Positions 24,281 to 33,811 of a stretch of DNA of 42,404 bases are shown one piece after another. This DNA comes from Nocardia shimofusensis NBRC 100134 (lineage in GTDB: Bacteria; Actinomycetota; Actinomycetes; Mycobacteriales; Mycobacteriaceae). Position numbers and translations under genes: made by a program. Position 1 is the stretch's first letter. Every line of letters starts with the position of its first letter. The stretch spans positions 1 through 42,404 of the forward strand of contig NZ_BDBT01000037.1 of assembly GCF_001613125.1 (NCBI RefSeq). Reading direction: 5' to 3'. The notes below the pieces were generated by a model, which had not been told where the DNA came from, ran no database searches, and was given only the letters and a program-made list of their open reading frames with translations.

Positions 24281-25117
24281 ATGACCCAGCAGGTCGCGAC
24301 GCGAGAGATCGCGCAGTGGTGGCGCGGATATCTGCGCCGCCACCCCGTGGCCGCGCTGTCGACGGTGGGTGGTCAGTTCGTCCTCGGCGTGCGCGCGGTC
24401 CAGTACCTGGTGCTCGATGTGCTGACCGGCCGGTTCGCCTTCGCCGAGTTCATCAGGCAGTCGGCGTTCATGGCCTCGGCCTCGGCACTGCCGACGATCT
24501 TCGTGTCGCTGCCGATCGGGGTCACCCTGTCCATCCAGTTCGGCCTGCTGGCCGGGCAGGTGGGGGCGACCTCGCTGGCGGGCGCGGCCAGCGGACTCGC
24601 GGTGATCAGGCAGGGCGCTCCGATGGTGGCCGCGCTGTTGATGGCGGCGGCGGTCGGCTCGGCGGTCTGCGCCGACCTGGGCTCGCGCAAGATCCGCGAC
24701 GAGATCGACGCGCTGGAAGTCATGGGCGTGTCGGTGGTACGCAGGCTGGTGGTGCCGCGCCTGGCCGCGGCGGTACTGGTGGGCGTCTCGCTGACCGGGG
24801 TGGTGTGCTTCGTCGGCTTCCTGGCCGGCTACCTGTTCAACGTCTTCGTGCAGAACGGTGCGCCGGGCAGTTTCGTGTCCACCTTCGCCTCCTTCGCCAC
24901 CGTGGAGGATCTGCTGCTCACCTTGGTGAAGGCCGTGGTGTACGGCTCGATCGTGGCGGTGGTCGCCTGCGAGAAGGGGCTGTCCGCCCAGGGCGGGCCC
25001 GCCGGAGTGGCCAACGCGGTGAACTCGACCGTGGTGTCCTCGATCTTGCTGCTGATGGTCGTCAACGTCGTCTTCACCCAGCTGTCGATGATCCTGTTCC
25101 CCCGGCAGGGGTTGTGA
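24281..25117 (+). CDS. yrbEA: YrbE-type MlaE-family permease A of the mce operon
   Basis: A 278-residue integral membrane protein of the MlaE/YrbE permease family, the inner-membrane half of the Mce lipid ABC importer. It has the family's amphipathic N-terminal helix (REIAQWWRGYLRRHP). The core segment is LGSRKIRDEIDALEVMGVS near 145-163, containing the conserved EIDAL interaction motif. Hydrophobic helices follow near 60, 110, 170, 210 and 250. It forms the channel with YrbEB and is energised by an ATPase (MceG/Mkl) that is not encoded in this window. ATG 24281 has only a weak ribosome-binding site (GAGAG). Its stop overlaps the yrbEB start (TGATG). Confidence 0.95.
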   Translation: MTQQVATREIAQWWRGYLRRHPVAALSTVGGQFVLGVRAVQYLVLDVLTGRFAFAEFIRQSAFMASASALPTIFVSLPIGVTLSIQFGLLAGQVGATSLAGAASGLAVIRQGAPMVAALLMAAAVGSAVCADLGSRKIRDEIDALEVMGVSVVRRLVVPRLAAAVLVGVSLTGVVCFVGFLAGYLFNVFVQNGAPGSFVSTFASFATVEDLLLTLVKAVVYGSIVAVVACEKGLSAQGGPAGVANAVNSTVVSSILLLMVVNVVFTQLSMILFPRQGL

Positions 25118-25971
25118 TGGCCGCTCCTTATTACCCGCCGGGCACCAAGCTGCTGCGTTCCGGCGCGGGCCGGGTGGGGGTCACCCTGATGCGGCTCGGG
25201 CACATGAGTACTTTCGCCCTGCGCGCGCTGTGTTCGATTCCCTTGGCGCTCAAGCACTATCGCCCGGAGTTCCTGCGGATCCTGGCCGATGTCACGTGGG
25301 GAAACGGTTCGCTGGTGGTCGGCGGCGGCACGGCGGGGGTGATCATCGTGCTCGGCGCGGCAGGCGGCGCGATCGTCGGGCTCGAGGGCTACAACGCGCT
25401 GCACCTGCTCGGCATGGAACCCACTGTCGGGCTGATCGCCTCGACGGCCTCGACCCGGGAGCTCGCGCCGATCATGGCGGGGCTGGCCTTCGCCTCGCAG
25501 GCGGGTTGCCGGTTCACCGCCCAGCTGGGCGCCATGCGGATCTCGGAGGAGATCGAGGCCATGGAGTCGATGGCGATCCGCTCGATCCCGTATCTGGTGA
25601 GCACCCGGCTGATGGCCTCGATACTGGCGATCATCCCGCTGTACCTGATGTGCCTGGCGGCGAACTATCTGGCGGTGCAGGCCGTCGTCGGCGTGACCGG
25701 CGGACTGTCGGCGGGCACCTACCAGCACTACTTCCAGTTGGTGCTCAACGGACCCGATATCGCGTACTCGCTGATCAAAGCGGTGCTGTTCGTGATCATC
25801 ACCTCGACGGTGCAGTGCTATTACGGCTTCTACGCCGCGGGTGGACCGCAGGGGGTCGGCATCGCCGCCGGGCGCGCCATGCGCTCGGCGATCTCGCTGA
25901 TGATCGTCGTCAATCTGCTGCTGACCGTCGCCCTGTGGGGCATCGGCGCGAGCGCTCGGCTCGGGGGGTGA
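25117..25971 (+). CDS. yrbEB: YrbE-type MlaE-family permease B of the mce operon
   Basis: A 284-residue partner permease. LGAMRISEEIEAMESMAIRSIPYLV near residues 140-164 is the conserved EEIEAMESM coupling helix. It is surrounded by hydrophobic segments around 65, 110, 180 and 240, and ends in a short ASARLGG tail. AGCRFTAQLGAM precedes the motif as in other YrbEB proteins. The ATG at 25117 overlaps the yrbEA stop, and mceA starts 3 bp after its own stop. The frame stays open far upstream, but that part runs through yrbEA and is not coding. Confidence 0.95.
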   Translation: MAAPYYPPGTKLLRSGAGRVGVTLMRLGHMSTFALRALCSIPLALKHYRPEFLRILADVTWGNGSLVVGGGTAGVIIVLGAAGGAIVGLEGYNALHLLGMEPTVGLIASTASTRELAPIMAGLAFASQAGCRFTAQLGAMRISEEIEAMESMAIRSIPYLVSTRLMASILAIIPLYLMCLAANYLAVQAVVGVTGGLSAGTYQHYFQLVLNGPDIAYSLIKAVLFVIITSTVQCYYGFYAAGGPQGVGIAAGRAMRSAISLMIVVNLLLTVALWGIGASARLGG

Positions 25972-25973
25972 GC

Positions 25974-27254
25974 ATGTCGGTTCTGTTCGAGAAGGACGGC
26001 CGCGGGCCTTCGGGTCTCGCGCTGGCGGCGCGCGGGCTGGTGCTGGTGCTGGTGACCGGCGTGGTGGTGTCGGTGCTGCTGATGAAGTCGACCGGCCGTT
26101 TCGACGAGAAGGTCGACGTGGTCGCCGTGCTCGACCAGCTCGGCGACGGTCTGCCGCCCCGCTCGGATGTGAAGTTCCGCGGGTTGCTCGTCGGCACGGT
26201 CGGACGGGTGACGCCCTCGCGGGACGGCGGACCGGCGCGGGTGGAGCTGGCACTGGAACCGGCGGTCGCGCAGCGCATCCCCGCCACCGTCACCGCGCGG
26301 GTGGTGCCCAGCAATGTGTTCGCGGTGTCGTCGGTGCAACTGGTCGACAACGGGCCGGGCCCCGCGCTGACCGAGCACGCCGAGATCACCCAGGACCGCA
26401 GCCTGTCGACGGTCCAACTGCAGACCGCGCTCACCGAACTGCGCGAAATCCTCACCGCCGCCACCAGAGTGGGCACCGACGCCACTGTCGGCGCGCTCGC
26501 GGCGGTCGCGCGGGCCACCGATCGGCGCGGCGCGGACATCGTCGAGGCGGGTGCGGCGACGGTGCGGATCACCAGGGAACTCGACGCGCTGCTGACCTCC
26601 GACGGGGGCGAGCCCACGCTGAGCATGCTGGCCGAGGCGGTGCGCGGCCTCGAACAGTCCGCCCCGGAACTGATCGACGCGCTGCACGCGGCGGTGGTGC
26701 CGATGCAGACCTTCGCCCAGCACCAGGCCGCCCTGGTCGATCTGATGGGCGCGGGCGGGAGCACCCTGGACACGGTCGACGGCGCGCTGGAGCGACGCGG
26801 CGACCAGATCGACACCATGCTCGGGGAGTTCGGTCCCGTGCTCGACATCTTCGCCGACGGCGCACCGACCTTCGGTCCGATCGTGGCCCGGTTCAACAAG
26901 CTGTCCACGCTGTGGTTCTCGGAATTCTACAACGCCGAACATCCGCGCGGTATCGGCAAATTCCAGTTCCGCCTGACCCCGCACACCATGTACACCCGGG
27001 CCGACTGTCCGCGCTACGGCGAACTGGCCGGACCGAGTTGCGCGACCGCGCCCACCGAGATCCCCGTCCAGGACCTGCCCGCGACCATGGACCCCGGCGC
27101 CTACGCGGCGCCCGAAGGTCTGCCGGCCGCCGCGCTGCCCGCCGAGGTGCGCGAGCTGATCGAGCGCGTGCTCACCGGCGGCGCCAACGGCGCCGAATCG
27201 CTGCTCGCGCCGCTGCTGGCCGACGGTCCTTTCCCCACCGGAGGCGACCGATGA
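25974..27254 (+). CDS. mceA: Mce-family substrate-binding protein MceA
   Basis: A 426-residue Mce protein: an N-terminal membrane anchor at ~15-36 (GLALAARGLVLVLVTGVVVSVLLM), then the Mce/MlaD beta-barrel domain (about 40-120; LDQLGDGLPPRSDVKFRGLLVGTVG). A long alpha-helical needle region follows (~140-310), and a C-terminal Cys-containing domain (RADCPRYGELAGPSCATAP). Six different Mce proteins form the periplasmic tube that carries lipid to the YrbE permease. It overlaps mceB (ATGA). Its length fits characterised MceA proteins. Confidence 0.95.
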   Translation: MSVLFEKDGRGPSGLALAARGLVLVLVTGVVVSVLLMKSTGRFDEKVDVVAVLDQLGDGLPPRSDVKFRGLLVGTVGRVTPSRDGGPARVELALEPAVAQRIPATVTARVVPSNVFAVSSVQLVDNGPGPALTEHAEITQDRSLSTVQLQTALTELREILTAATRVGTDATVGALAAVARATDRRGADIVEAGAATVRITRELDALLTSDGGEPTLSMLAEAVRGLEQSAPELIDALHAAVVPMQTFAQHQAALVDLMGAGGSTLDTVDGALERRGDQIDTMLGEFGPVLDIFADGAPTFGPIVARFNKLSTLWFSEFYNAEHPRGIGKFQFRLTPHTMYTRADCPRYGELAGPSCATAPTEIPVQDLPATMDPGAYAAPEGLPAAALPAEVRELIERVLTGGANGAESLLAPLLADGPFPTGGDR

Positions 27255-28288
27255 GTTACCGCACCCCCCTGATCGGCGTGAGCCTGTTCGTGACCGTCGC
27301 CTTCGCGCTGCTGTGGATGACCTTCGTGACGCTGGACCGCCGCATCGACAGTGAAACACGCAGCTACAGCGCGATGTTCAGCGACGTGAGCGGGCTGCGC
27401 GCCGGTGACGACGTGCGCATGGCCGGCGTGCGGGTCGGCCGCGTCGACGGCATCGAACTCGTCGGCACGCTGGCCAGGGTGCGCTTCCAGGTCGAGTCCG
27501 ATCAGAAGCTCTACGGCGACACCCGGGCGTCGATCACCTATCAGAACGTCATCGGCCAGCGCTATCTCGGCCTGGCGAAACTCGACCACGGCGATCCGAG
27601 CGAGCTCGCGCCCGGCGCGGAGATCCCGCTCGAGCGCACCGAGCCGTCCTTCGACATCTCGGCGCTGCTCAACGGTTTCGAACCGTTGTTCGCGGGCCTG
27701 GACCCGCGGCAGGTCGACAATCTGACCGCCGCCTTGGTCACCGCGCTGCAGGGTGACAATGCCTCGCTCGTTCTGCTGATCGAACAGGTCTCCGCGCTGG
27801 CCAAGGCGCTGGCGGGGCCGGACGAGGTGCTGGGCGCGGTCATCACGAATCTGAACCGGGTGGTGGGCCATCTCGCCGGGCAGTCGGGCGAGCTGAGTTC
27901 GCTCATCGTCCGGTCCCGGACCATCGTGGAGGGCCTCAGCGCCCACCGCGACGAACTGCTCGGCGCGCTCACCACCGCCTCGGTCACGACCGGCCGGATG
28001 GCCGACCTCGTCGACGGTATCGAGCCCGATCTGACCGAGATGCTCTACCGGGAACCGGGTTTCACCCGGCACTTCCAGGAGAACAAGGAGAACTTCGCCT
28101 ACCTCGGCTTCAATATGCCCGCCCTGTTGAAGGGCCTGGCGCGGGTGAGTCAGGAAGGCGCGTACCTGAATACCTACCTGTGCAACTTCGGCGTGACGGT
28201 GCTGCCCGGACTGACCAGCCTCGTGCCGACCATCGTCGGGCTCGCCACTCCGGGTGGGCAGCCCCAGTATTCGCCCGTCTGCAGGTGA
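27251..28288 (+). CDS. mceB: Mce-family protein MceB
   Basis: A 345-residue Mce protein with an N-terminal helix (PLIGVSLFVTVAFALLWMTFV, 6-26) and an Mce domain (~38-115; VSGLRAGDDVRMAGVRVGRVDGIELV). TYQNVIGQRYLGL near 97-109 is typical of MceB, and a needle helix follows. The C-terminal block NTYLCNFGVTVLPG closes the family pattern. Length matches canonical MceB. ATG 27251 overlaps the mceA stop. The gene after it starts at GTG 28293, 5 bp beyond the stop. Confidence 0.95.
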   Translation: MSYRTPLIGVSLFVTVAFALLWMTFVTLDRRIDSETRSYSAMFSDVSGLRAGDDVRMAGVRVGRVDGIELVGTLARVRFQVESDQKLYGDTRASITYQNVIGQRYLGLAKLDHGDPSELAPGAEIPLERTEPSFDISALLNGFEPLFAGLDPRQVDNLTAALVTALQGDNASLVLLIEQVSALAKALAGPDEVLGAVITNLNRVVGHLAGQSGELSSLIVRSRTIVEGLSAHRDELLGALTTASVTTGRMADLVDGIEPDLTEMLYREPGFTRHFQENKENFAYLGFNMPALLKGLARVSQEGAYLNTYLCNFGVTVLPGLTSLVPTIVGLATPGGQPQYSPVCR

Positions 28289-28292
28289 GGCC

Positions 28293-29342
28293 GTGATATC
28301 GACACGATCCGCGTGGCGCCGGTTGCGGTCGCGCCCGCTCGAGGACCATCCCCGCCACGTACTCGGTGCGGTGGCGCTGGCGGCGCTGTTCATCGTCATC
28401 GCCGGCGCGGTGGGGCTCGGTGCCGCCGATCCCGGCCGCACCCGCTACGAAGCCGAGTTCGCGCAGGCCGCGGGCATCGCGACAGGTGATCTGATCACCG
28501 TGGCCGGAGTGCCGGTGGGCGCGGTCGACGGGGTGCGACTGGACGATGATCGGGTGCGGGTCACCCTCGCCGTCGACGACACGGTCCGTCTCGGCGCCGA
28601 GTCCGGCGCGGCGATCAAACTGACCACACTGCTGGGCGCCCGCTACGTGGAACTGCGTCCCGCGGGCGCGGGTTCGCTGCCGGACCGGCGGCTCCCGCTG
28701 GAGCGCACCGAAGTGCCCTACAACCTGCAGCAGGCGCTGGAGAACGCCACGGTGACCTTCGAGGAGATCGACACCGCGGCCATCGCCACCTCCCTGGACA
28801 GCCTCGCCGGACAACTCCAGGGCGTGCCGGCGGTACTGCCCGGTCTGCTGGCGAATATGCGCAGCCTGGCCGCCATCGTCGGCGACCGGCGCGGCGAACT
28901 GGGCGAGCTGCTGGCAGGCACCCAACGGTTGACCGAGACGTTCACCCAGCAACGCGCGGATCTCGCGGCGATCATGGGCCAGGGCGGCGAACTGCTGGCC
29001 GAGATCCTCGCTCGCGGCGCGGCGATCCAGCGGCTGATGGACGCCACCCGGCGGCTGGCCGACCAGGTCGGCGCCCTGGTGGTCGAGGACCGGCCGCAGA
29101 TCGACGAACTCCTCGCCGGCCTCGGCGGACTGCTGGCCAGTCTCGCTCACAACGATGAACTGCTGCGCGACGTCCTCCAGATCCTGCCCGTCCCGGTGCG
29201 CAACTTCGCCAATGCCTCCGGCACCGCCAACGAGGTCGACTTCACCGCGCCCGCCGGGCCGATGATCGATTCCTGGATGTGCGCCCTGAGTGGTCGCGCG
29301 GTCGAGGGCGGGCTCGCCGCCTACCACGAGGACTGCCGATGA
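28293..29342 (+). CDS. mceC: Mce-family protein MceC
   Basis: A 349-residue Mce protein: hydrophobic anchor VLGAVALAALFIVIAGAVGLG at ~24-44, Mce domain to ~125 (AAGIATGDLITVAGVPVGAVDGVRL; LGARYVELRP), helical region rich in LAG and LLAE heptads, and a short Cys-containing end. The start is GTG 28293. It is well below the ~500 residues of mycobacterial Mce1C and lacks the Pro-rich tail, so the needle segment or extension is shorter here. The stop overlaps mceD by ATGA. Confidence 0.92.
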   Translation: MISTRSAWRRLRSRPLEDHPRHVLGAVALAALFIVIAGAVGLGAADPGRTRYEAEFAQAAGIATGDLITVAGVPVGAVDGVRLDDDRVRVTLAVDDTVRLGAESGAAIKLTTLLGARYVELRPAGAGSLPDRRLPLERTEVPYNLQQALENATVTFEEIDTAAIATSLDSLAGQLQGVPAVLPGLLANMRSLAAIVGDRRGELGELLAGTQRLTETFTQQRADLAAIMGQGGELLAEILARGAAIQRLMDATRRLADQVGALVVEDRPQIDELLAGLGGLLASLAHNDELLRDVLQILPVPVRNFANASGTANEVDFTAPAGPMIDSWMCALSGRAVEGGLAAYHEDCR

Positions 29343-30460
29343 ACCGTTCCGGTATCGCCTCGCGCCTGAGGATCGCTGTGCGATCGGCGGCTGTGCTGCT
29401 GGTCGGCGCCGCCGCCGGCTGTACAGCGCCGGGCGGGTTCGGCGACGACGGCACCACCGTGGTCGCCGAGTTCGACAACGGCGCGGGTCTCTACGTCGGC
29501 AACTCGGTCGCCGTGCTCGGGATGGACGTGGGCGAGGTGACGGCCGTCGATCCGAAAGGCGCGCATGTCGAGGTGACCATGCGCATCGACGAGGGCGTGC
29601 GGATTCCGGCCGATGCCACCGCGGTCACGCTGTCGACCTCGGTGCTGACCGACCGGCACGTCGAGTTCACCCCCGTCTACCGGGACGGACCGGTGCTGGC
29701 CGACGGCGCCCGGTTGGGGGGCGATCGGACCCGGACTCCCGTGGAGTTCGATCGGCTGCTGGGCGCGGCCGAAGGGATGGCCGGCGAACTGTCGGCGGAG
29801 ACCGCCGGGGACGGGCCGGTCGCGCGTCTGCTGGGCGTCTCGGCCGAGATCGCCGCGCGCAGCGGGCCGGATCTGCGCGAGACCATGACCGAACTGGCCG
29901 CGGCGCTGCGCATGAGCGAAAACGGTGGCGCCGAATGGCAGGCCACGGTCACCCGGCTCGCCGACGAATTCGCCGTGCTGGCGGGCTCGGCGGCCGACAA
30001 CGACCGGATGGTGCGGGATTTCGCCGCGAACACCGGCATGCTCACCGACCTGCTCGCCGACCTGCGGATCGGACAGGGACAGACCGGCGCGCGGATCGAG
30101 GAGCTCATGCGCGGCACCGAGGCGCTGCTGGCCGACAATGCTTCAGCGCTGCGCACCACCGTCGCCGACGCGAACACGGTGACCAGGGCGCTGGCCGACT
30201 ATCGTCGCGAACTGGCCGAATTCCTCGACGTCACTCCGCTGCTGCTCAACAACGCCTACGCCGCGGTCGATTTCGAGTACCGGGGCGTGCGCGTGCACGC
30301 GCTGCTGGACAAGGTCTTCTTCGACGGCCAGCTGGTCAAGGAATTCTGCAATGTGCTGGGGTTGCGCCAATTGGGCTGCGCCACCGGCACCTTGCAGGAC
30401 TTCGGTCCCGACTTCGGGATCACCGACATGCTCACCGCGATGGCGGAGATGCCGCGATGA
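29339..30460 (+). CDS. mceD: Mce-family protein MceD with a lipobox
   Basis: A 373-residue Mce protein in the MceD position. Signal segment RIAVRSAAVLLVGAAAGC ends in a lipobox-like AAGC, with Cys28 the likely acylation site; the usual MceD anchor is an uncleaved helix. The Mce domain (~40-120) reads NGAGLYVGNSVAVLGMDVGEVTAV. The tail LLDKVFFDGQLVKEFCNVLGLRQLGC fits MceC/D-type C-termini. With mceE next, this operon would carry two lipoprotein-type subunits. Lipidation is predicted from sequence only. ATG 29339 overlaps mceC. Confidence 0.9.
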   Translation: MNRSGIASRLRIAVRSAAVLLVGAAAGCTAPGGFGDDGTTVVAEFDNGAGLYVGNSVAVLGMDVGEVTAVDPKGAHVEVTMRIDEGVRIPADATAVTLSTSVLTDRHVEFTPVYRDGPVLADGARLGGDRTRTPVEFDRLLGAAEGMAGELSAETAGDGPVARLLGVSAEIAARSGPDLRETMTELAAALRMSENGGAEWQATVTRLADEFAVLAGSAADNDRMVRDFAANTGMLTDLLADLRIGQGQTGARIEELMRGTEALLADNASALRTTVADANTVTRALADYRRELAEFLDVTPLLLNNAYAAVDFEYRGVRVHALLDKVFFDGQLVKEFCNVLGLRQLGCATGTLQDFGPDFGITDMLTAMAEMPR

Positions 30461-31563
30461 GGGCGCGCACTCGTCTCGTACGCGCGAGCGCGTTGGCGGT
30501 CGCGACGCTGGCGAGCGCCACCGCTTGTTCGGTCGGCCTGGGCGAGCTGCCGTTGCCCGCCCCGGGTGGCGGCGACGGGTACACCCTGCGAGCCGACTTC
30601 GCCAATGCGCTGAACCTGCCCGCCAAGGCGAAGGTCCGGTTGCTGGGCGCGGACGTGGGCGAGGTCGCGGACATGGCCGTGCGCGATTACGTCGCGGTGG
30701 TGGACCTGCGCATCGACAGCGCGGTGCAGCTGCCGCTGGGGACGCGCGCCGAATTGCGCACCGCCACACCGCTGGGCGATGTGTTCGTCTCGCTGACCCC
30801 GCCCGCCGACGTCACCGCCGCGACACCGCTGTTGCGCGACGGCGACCGGCTGGCCAGGGAGCAGACCGCCTCGGCCGCCACCGTCGAAGAGCTGCTGAGC
30901 ACGGCCGCGCTGCTGGTCAACGGCGGCGCGATCCGCAATCTGGCCACGCTCGTCAACGGTCTGGGCAATGCGGTGGGCGAGCGCGGTGCGGAACTGTCCT
31001 CGCTGATCGAGCAGTCCACCCGAGTGGTGCGGACCCTCGCCGCCCGCTCCGACGACATCCGCGCCACCCTCGCGGGCATCGATGCCCTGGCCCGCACGCT
31101 CGACGCCCAGCGCGCGGGCATCGACGGCCTGATCGCCGCCGCCGGCCCCGCCCTGGACACCCTGGACGCCCATGCCGCCGAGGCATTGGCGCTGGTCCGC
31201 CGGGTGGAGTCGATCAGCTCCCGGCTGGCGCGCCTGCCCGGGCTCGACGGCGAGCAGACGACCGGAATGGTCGCCGACATCAATCGCATCGCGGCCGGAC
31301 TCTCCGACGCCGCGACCCGGCCCGACGCCAGCCTGGCGGCCTTGAACGCCATGCTCGGCCCGGTCATCTCGGTCACCACCTCCACCTCGGCCAATGTCGA
31401 CGCCGACTTCCAGGATCTCGCGCTCGGCTACCTGCCCGACCCCAACCATCCCGGCGATCCGGAGAGCAGGCTGCCCGACCTGAGCGACTGGGCCGCCTTC
31501 ATCGGCACCTTCACCTACACGCTGCTGAAACTGCAGGACAAGATCACCGGGGGTGCGCGATGA
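30457..31563 (+). CDS. mceE: Mce-family lipoprotein MceE
   Basis: A 368-residue Mce lipoprotein in the LprK position. The signal peptide RASALAVATLASATAC puts the lipobox Cys at residue 24. It is followed by GLGELPLPAPGGGDGYTL, the LPLPG motif diagnostic of MceE. The Mce domain runs to ~115 and the helical needle to ~310. Overlapping start and stop codons (ATGA) tie it to mceD and mceF. Its function is as the lipid-anchored member of the hexamer. Confidence 0.95.
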   Translation: MRARTRLVRASALAVATLASATACSVGLGELPLPAPGGGDGYTLRADFANALNLPAKAKVRLLGADVGEVADMAVRDYVAVVDLRIDSAVQLPLGTRAELRTATPLGDVFVSLTPPADVTAATPLLRDGDRLAREQTASAATVEELLSTAALLVNGGAIRNLATLVNGLGNAVGERGAELSSLIEQSTRVVRTLAARSDDIRATLAGIDALARTLDAQRAGIDGLIAAAGPALDTLDAHAAEALALVRRVESISSRLARLPGLDGEQTTGMVADINRIAAGLSDAATRPDASLAALNAMLGPVISVTTSTSANVDADFQDLALGYLPDPNHPGDPESRLPDLSDWAAFIGTFTYTLLKLQDKITGGAR

Positions 31564-32837
31564 GCCCGCGGTCGGTGCCGGAATCGGCGGCGCGCCTGAT
31601 CGTGACGACCGTGCACGCCGCGCACAGGCGGCGCAATGCGATGTCGACCACGGCGCTGATTCTCGTATTGCTCTGCGGCGTGGCGTATCTGGCCTTCGGC
31701 GCGCTCGGCGTCGATCCGACCGCCGCCACCATGCGGGTTCGGGTGCATCTCGCCGACTCCGGCGGGCTGCTGCCCGGGCAGAACGTCGCGCTACGCGGCG
31801 TGCCGGTCGGCACGGTGGACACGGTCGAGCTCACCGAGGACGGTCTGGTCGCGGTCGCGGTCATCGACGCCGCGGCGCGGATTCCCGCGGGCGGCACGGC
31901 CCGGGTGGCGAGCCTGTCCATGGCGGGCGAGCAGTATCTCGACTTCCGCTCCGACAGCAACGACGGGCCGCACCTGGCCGACGGCGACGAGATCGCCCGT
32001 GAGCGCACCAGCACGCCCGCCCCGCTGTGGCGCACCCTGGCCGCGCTGGATTCCACGCTCGATCAGGTCGACCCGGAACAGGTGGCGACCATCGTGGGCG
32101 AACTCGGGGTCGGCGCGCAGGGACCGGACAAGCTCGCCGACATCATCGACGGTGGCGTGTTCCTCATCTCCACGCTGGACTCGGTGCTGCCCCAGACCGT
32201 CGGCCTGCTGCGCGACAGCCGCGCCGTACTGGCCACGGCGAGCGAACTCCGCTACACCGAATTCGCCGCCGACGCGGACGCCCTTCTCACCGGGATCGCC
32301 GCCAAATCCGGCGGCTATGTCGCACTGCTCGGCGCCGCGCCCGGCACCCTGCGCGCGCTGGACGCCGTGCTCGCCGAGAACTCCGCCACCGCCACCGACA
32401 TGCTCGGCCACCTCGGCGTGACCTCGCAGATGACCTCTACCCGCGTCCCCGCCCTGCGGGAGTTCTTCTTCCCCACCGGCCGGGACGGCTCGACCCTGGA
32501 CGCGATCGGGGTGGCCTTCCACGACGGCGGCATCTGGGGCCTGGTCAATCTCTATCCCCGTTACGCCTGCGACTACGACCTGCCGCGACGCCCGCCCTCG
32601 CTGCCGGACTTCCCCGAGCCCTACCGCTACACCTACTGCCCGAACACCGACCCCTCGGTGCTCATCCGCGGCGCCCGCAACGCGCCACGCCCGCCGGGGG
32701 AGGAGATCCCCGAAGGACCACCGCCCGGCGTGTCTCCCGAGTTGCAGACCACCCGCACCCCTATCGGACCGCTGTCGATCCCACTGAACTTCGGCGGCCC
32801 GGAACTGCCGCCGCCACCGCCCGCCCCGGCCCGGTGA
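31560..32837 (+). CDS. mceF: Mce-family protein MceF
   Basis: A 425-residue Mce protein with a transmembrane anchor at ~31-50 (LILVLLCGVAYLAFGALGV). The Mce domain (~55-140) reads LADSGGLLPGQNVALRGVPVGTVD and SMAGEQYLDFRSD. A Cys-containing LYPRYACDYDLP region follows, and a Pro-rich tail (PPPPPAPAR) at the C-terminus, typical of MceF. It is the last of the six Mce genes. After its stop, 41 bp separate it from the Mce-associated gene. Confidence 0.95.
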   Translation: MSPRSVPESAARLIVTTVHAAHRRRNAMSTTALILVLLCGVAYLAFGALGVDPTAATMRVRVHLADSGGLLPGQNVALRGVPVGTVDTVELTEDGLVAVAVIDAAARIPAGGTARVASLSMAGEQYLDFRSDSNDGPHLADGDEIARERTSTPAPLWRTLAALDSTLDQVDPEQVATIVGELGVGAQGPDKLADIIDGGVFLISTLDSVLPQTVGLLRDSRAVLATASELRYTEFAADADALLTGIAAKSGGYVALLGAAPGTLRALDAVLAENSATATDMLGHLGVTSQMTSTRVPALREFFFPTGRDGSTLDAIGVAFHDGGIWGLVNLYPRYACDYDLPRRPPSLPDFPEPYRYTYCPNTDPSVLIRGARNAPRPPGEEIPEGPPPGVSPELQTTRTPIGPLSIPLNFGGPELPPPPPAPAR

Positions 32838-32878
32838 CCGGATCGCCCGCCCGCACTCGACGTCACAGGAGGAAGACC

Positions 32879-33772
32879 ATGAGCCGCAAGACATCTGGAT
32901 CGTTGCAGGAGCGGGCGTCCGCGGATGCGGCCGCCGACGATGCGGCCGCCGACGATGCCACGGTCGGCGATGCCGCCGAGTCCACCGCTGAATCGACCCC
33001 GGGCGAGCCGTCTGGTCCTGCCGCGGATTCGCCCGGAGGCGATTCGGCCGCGGGTGCCGAGGGCTCGCAGAGTGCGGCTGCCGCGCGGAATGCTGTCGGC
33101 GCGAAGGTCGCGACCGCTCCTGCCGATGCCGATGCCGGTTCGGCCACCGGCGCATCCGCCGAGCGCGCCGTTGACACCACCGAGGAGAAGGCCGAGGGTG
33201 ATGCCGCTGCCCGGGCCGAACCCGAGGCGACCGGCGAGGCCGCCCCCGCCGCGCGCGCCGGCGAGGCCGGGCAGCGGGGGCGGCGGGTGCTCGCCGTGGC
33301 CCGCCGAGGGCTGGTGCCCGCCCTGTCGGTGCTCGCGATCGCCGCGACGGTGGCCGCGGTGTTCTTCGGCTGGAAGGTGAAGCAGCACAACGATCTCCAA
33401 GCCGCGGCCGACGAAGCGCTCGCTGCGGCGCGGGCCTACGCGGTCACGCTCACCAGCGTCGACTCGAACAATCTCGACCGCGATTTCGCCGCCGTGCTGG
33501 ACGGCTCGACCGGCGAGTTCCGCGACATGTACACCCGCTCCAGCGGTCAGCTGCGCGAGCTGCTGGTGGAGAACAAGGCGACCGGGCAGGGCACCGTGCT
33601 CGACGCCGCCGTGAAGTCCGCGGGGGAGACCGAGGTCGAGGTGCTGCTGTTCATCGACCAGACGGTCACCAACACCGCCTCCGCCGATCCCCGGATCGAC
33701 CGCAGCCGGGTGGTCATGACCATGCAGCTGGTCGACGGGCGGTGGCTGGCCGCCCGCGTGTATCTGCCCTGA
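32879..33772 (+). CDS. Mce-associated membrane protein (Mas/Mam-type)
   Basis: A 297-residue protein: Ala/Asp/Glu-rich disordered cytoplasmic part (~1-135), a transmembrane helix at ~145-164 (VPALSVLAIAATVAAVFFGW), and a periplasmic SnoaL/NTF2-like domain (~175-297) with RAYAVTLTSVDSNNLDRDFAAVLDGSTGEFRDMY, the family signature. Such proteins follow mce operons and stabilise or assist the Mce complex. ATG 32879 follows a strong AGGAGGAAG site. Only one copy occurs; many operons have two or more. Confidence 0.93.
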   Translation: MSRKTSGSLQERASADAAADDAAADDATVGDAAESTAESTPGEPSGPAADSPGGDSAAGAEGSQSAAAARNAVGAKVATAPADADAGSATGASAERAVDTTEEKAEGDAAARAEPEATGEAAPAARAGEAGQRGRRVLAVARRGLVPALSVLAIAATVAAVFFGWKVKQHNDLQAAADEALAAARAYAVTLTSVDSNNLDRDFAAVLDGSTGEFRDMYTRSSGQLRELLVENKATGQGTVLDAAVKSAGETEVEVLLFIDQTVTNTASADPRIDRSRVVMTMQLVDGRWLAARVYLP

Positions 33773-33811
33773 ATTTTCCGTTTCCGTCTGTTCGTTCCCA
33801 GGAGTTGCGCA

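Noticed and set aside
24281..32837. Mce4 cholesterol importer assignment
   Set aside because: No sterol ring-cleavage genes or KstR-type sites were seen nearby, so the mce group is left unnamed.
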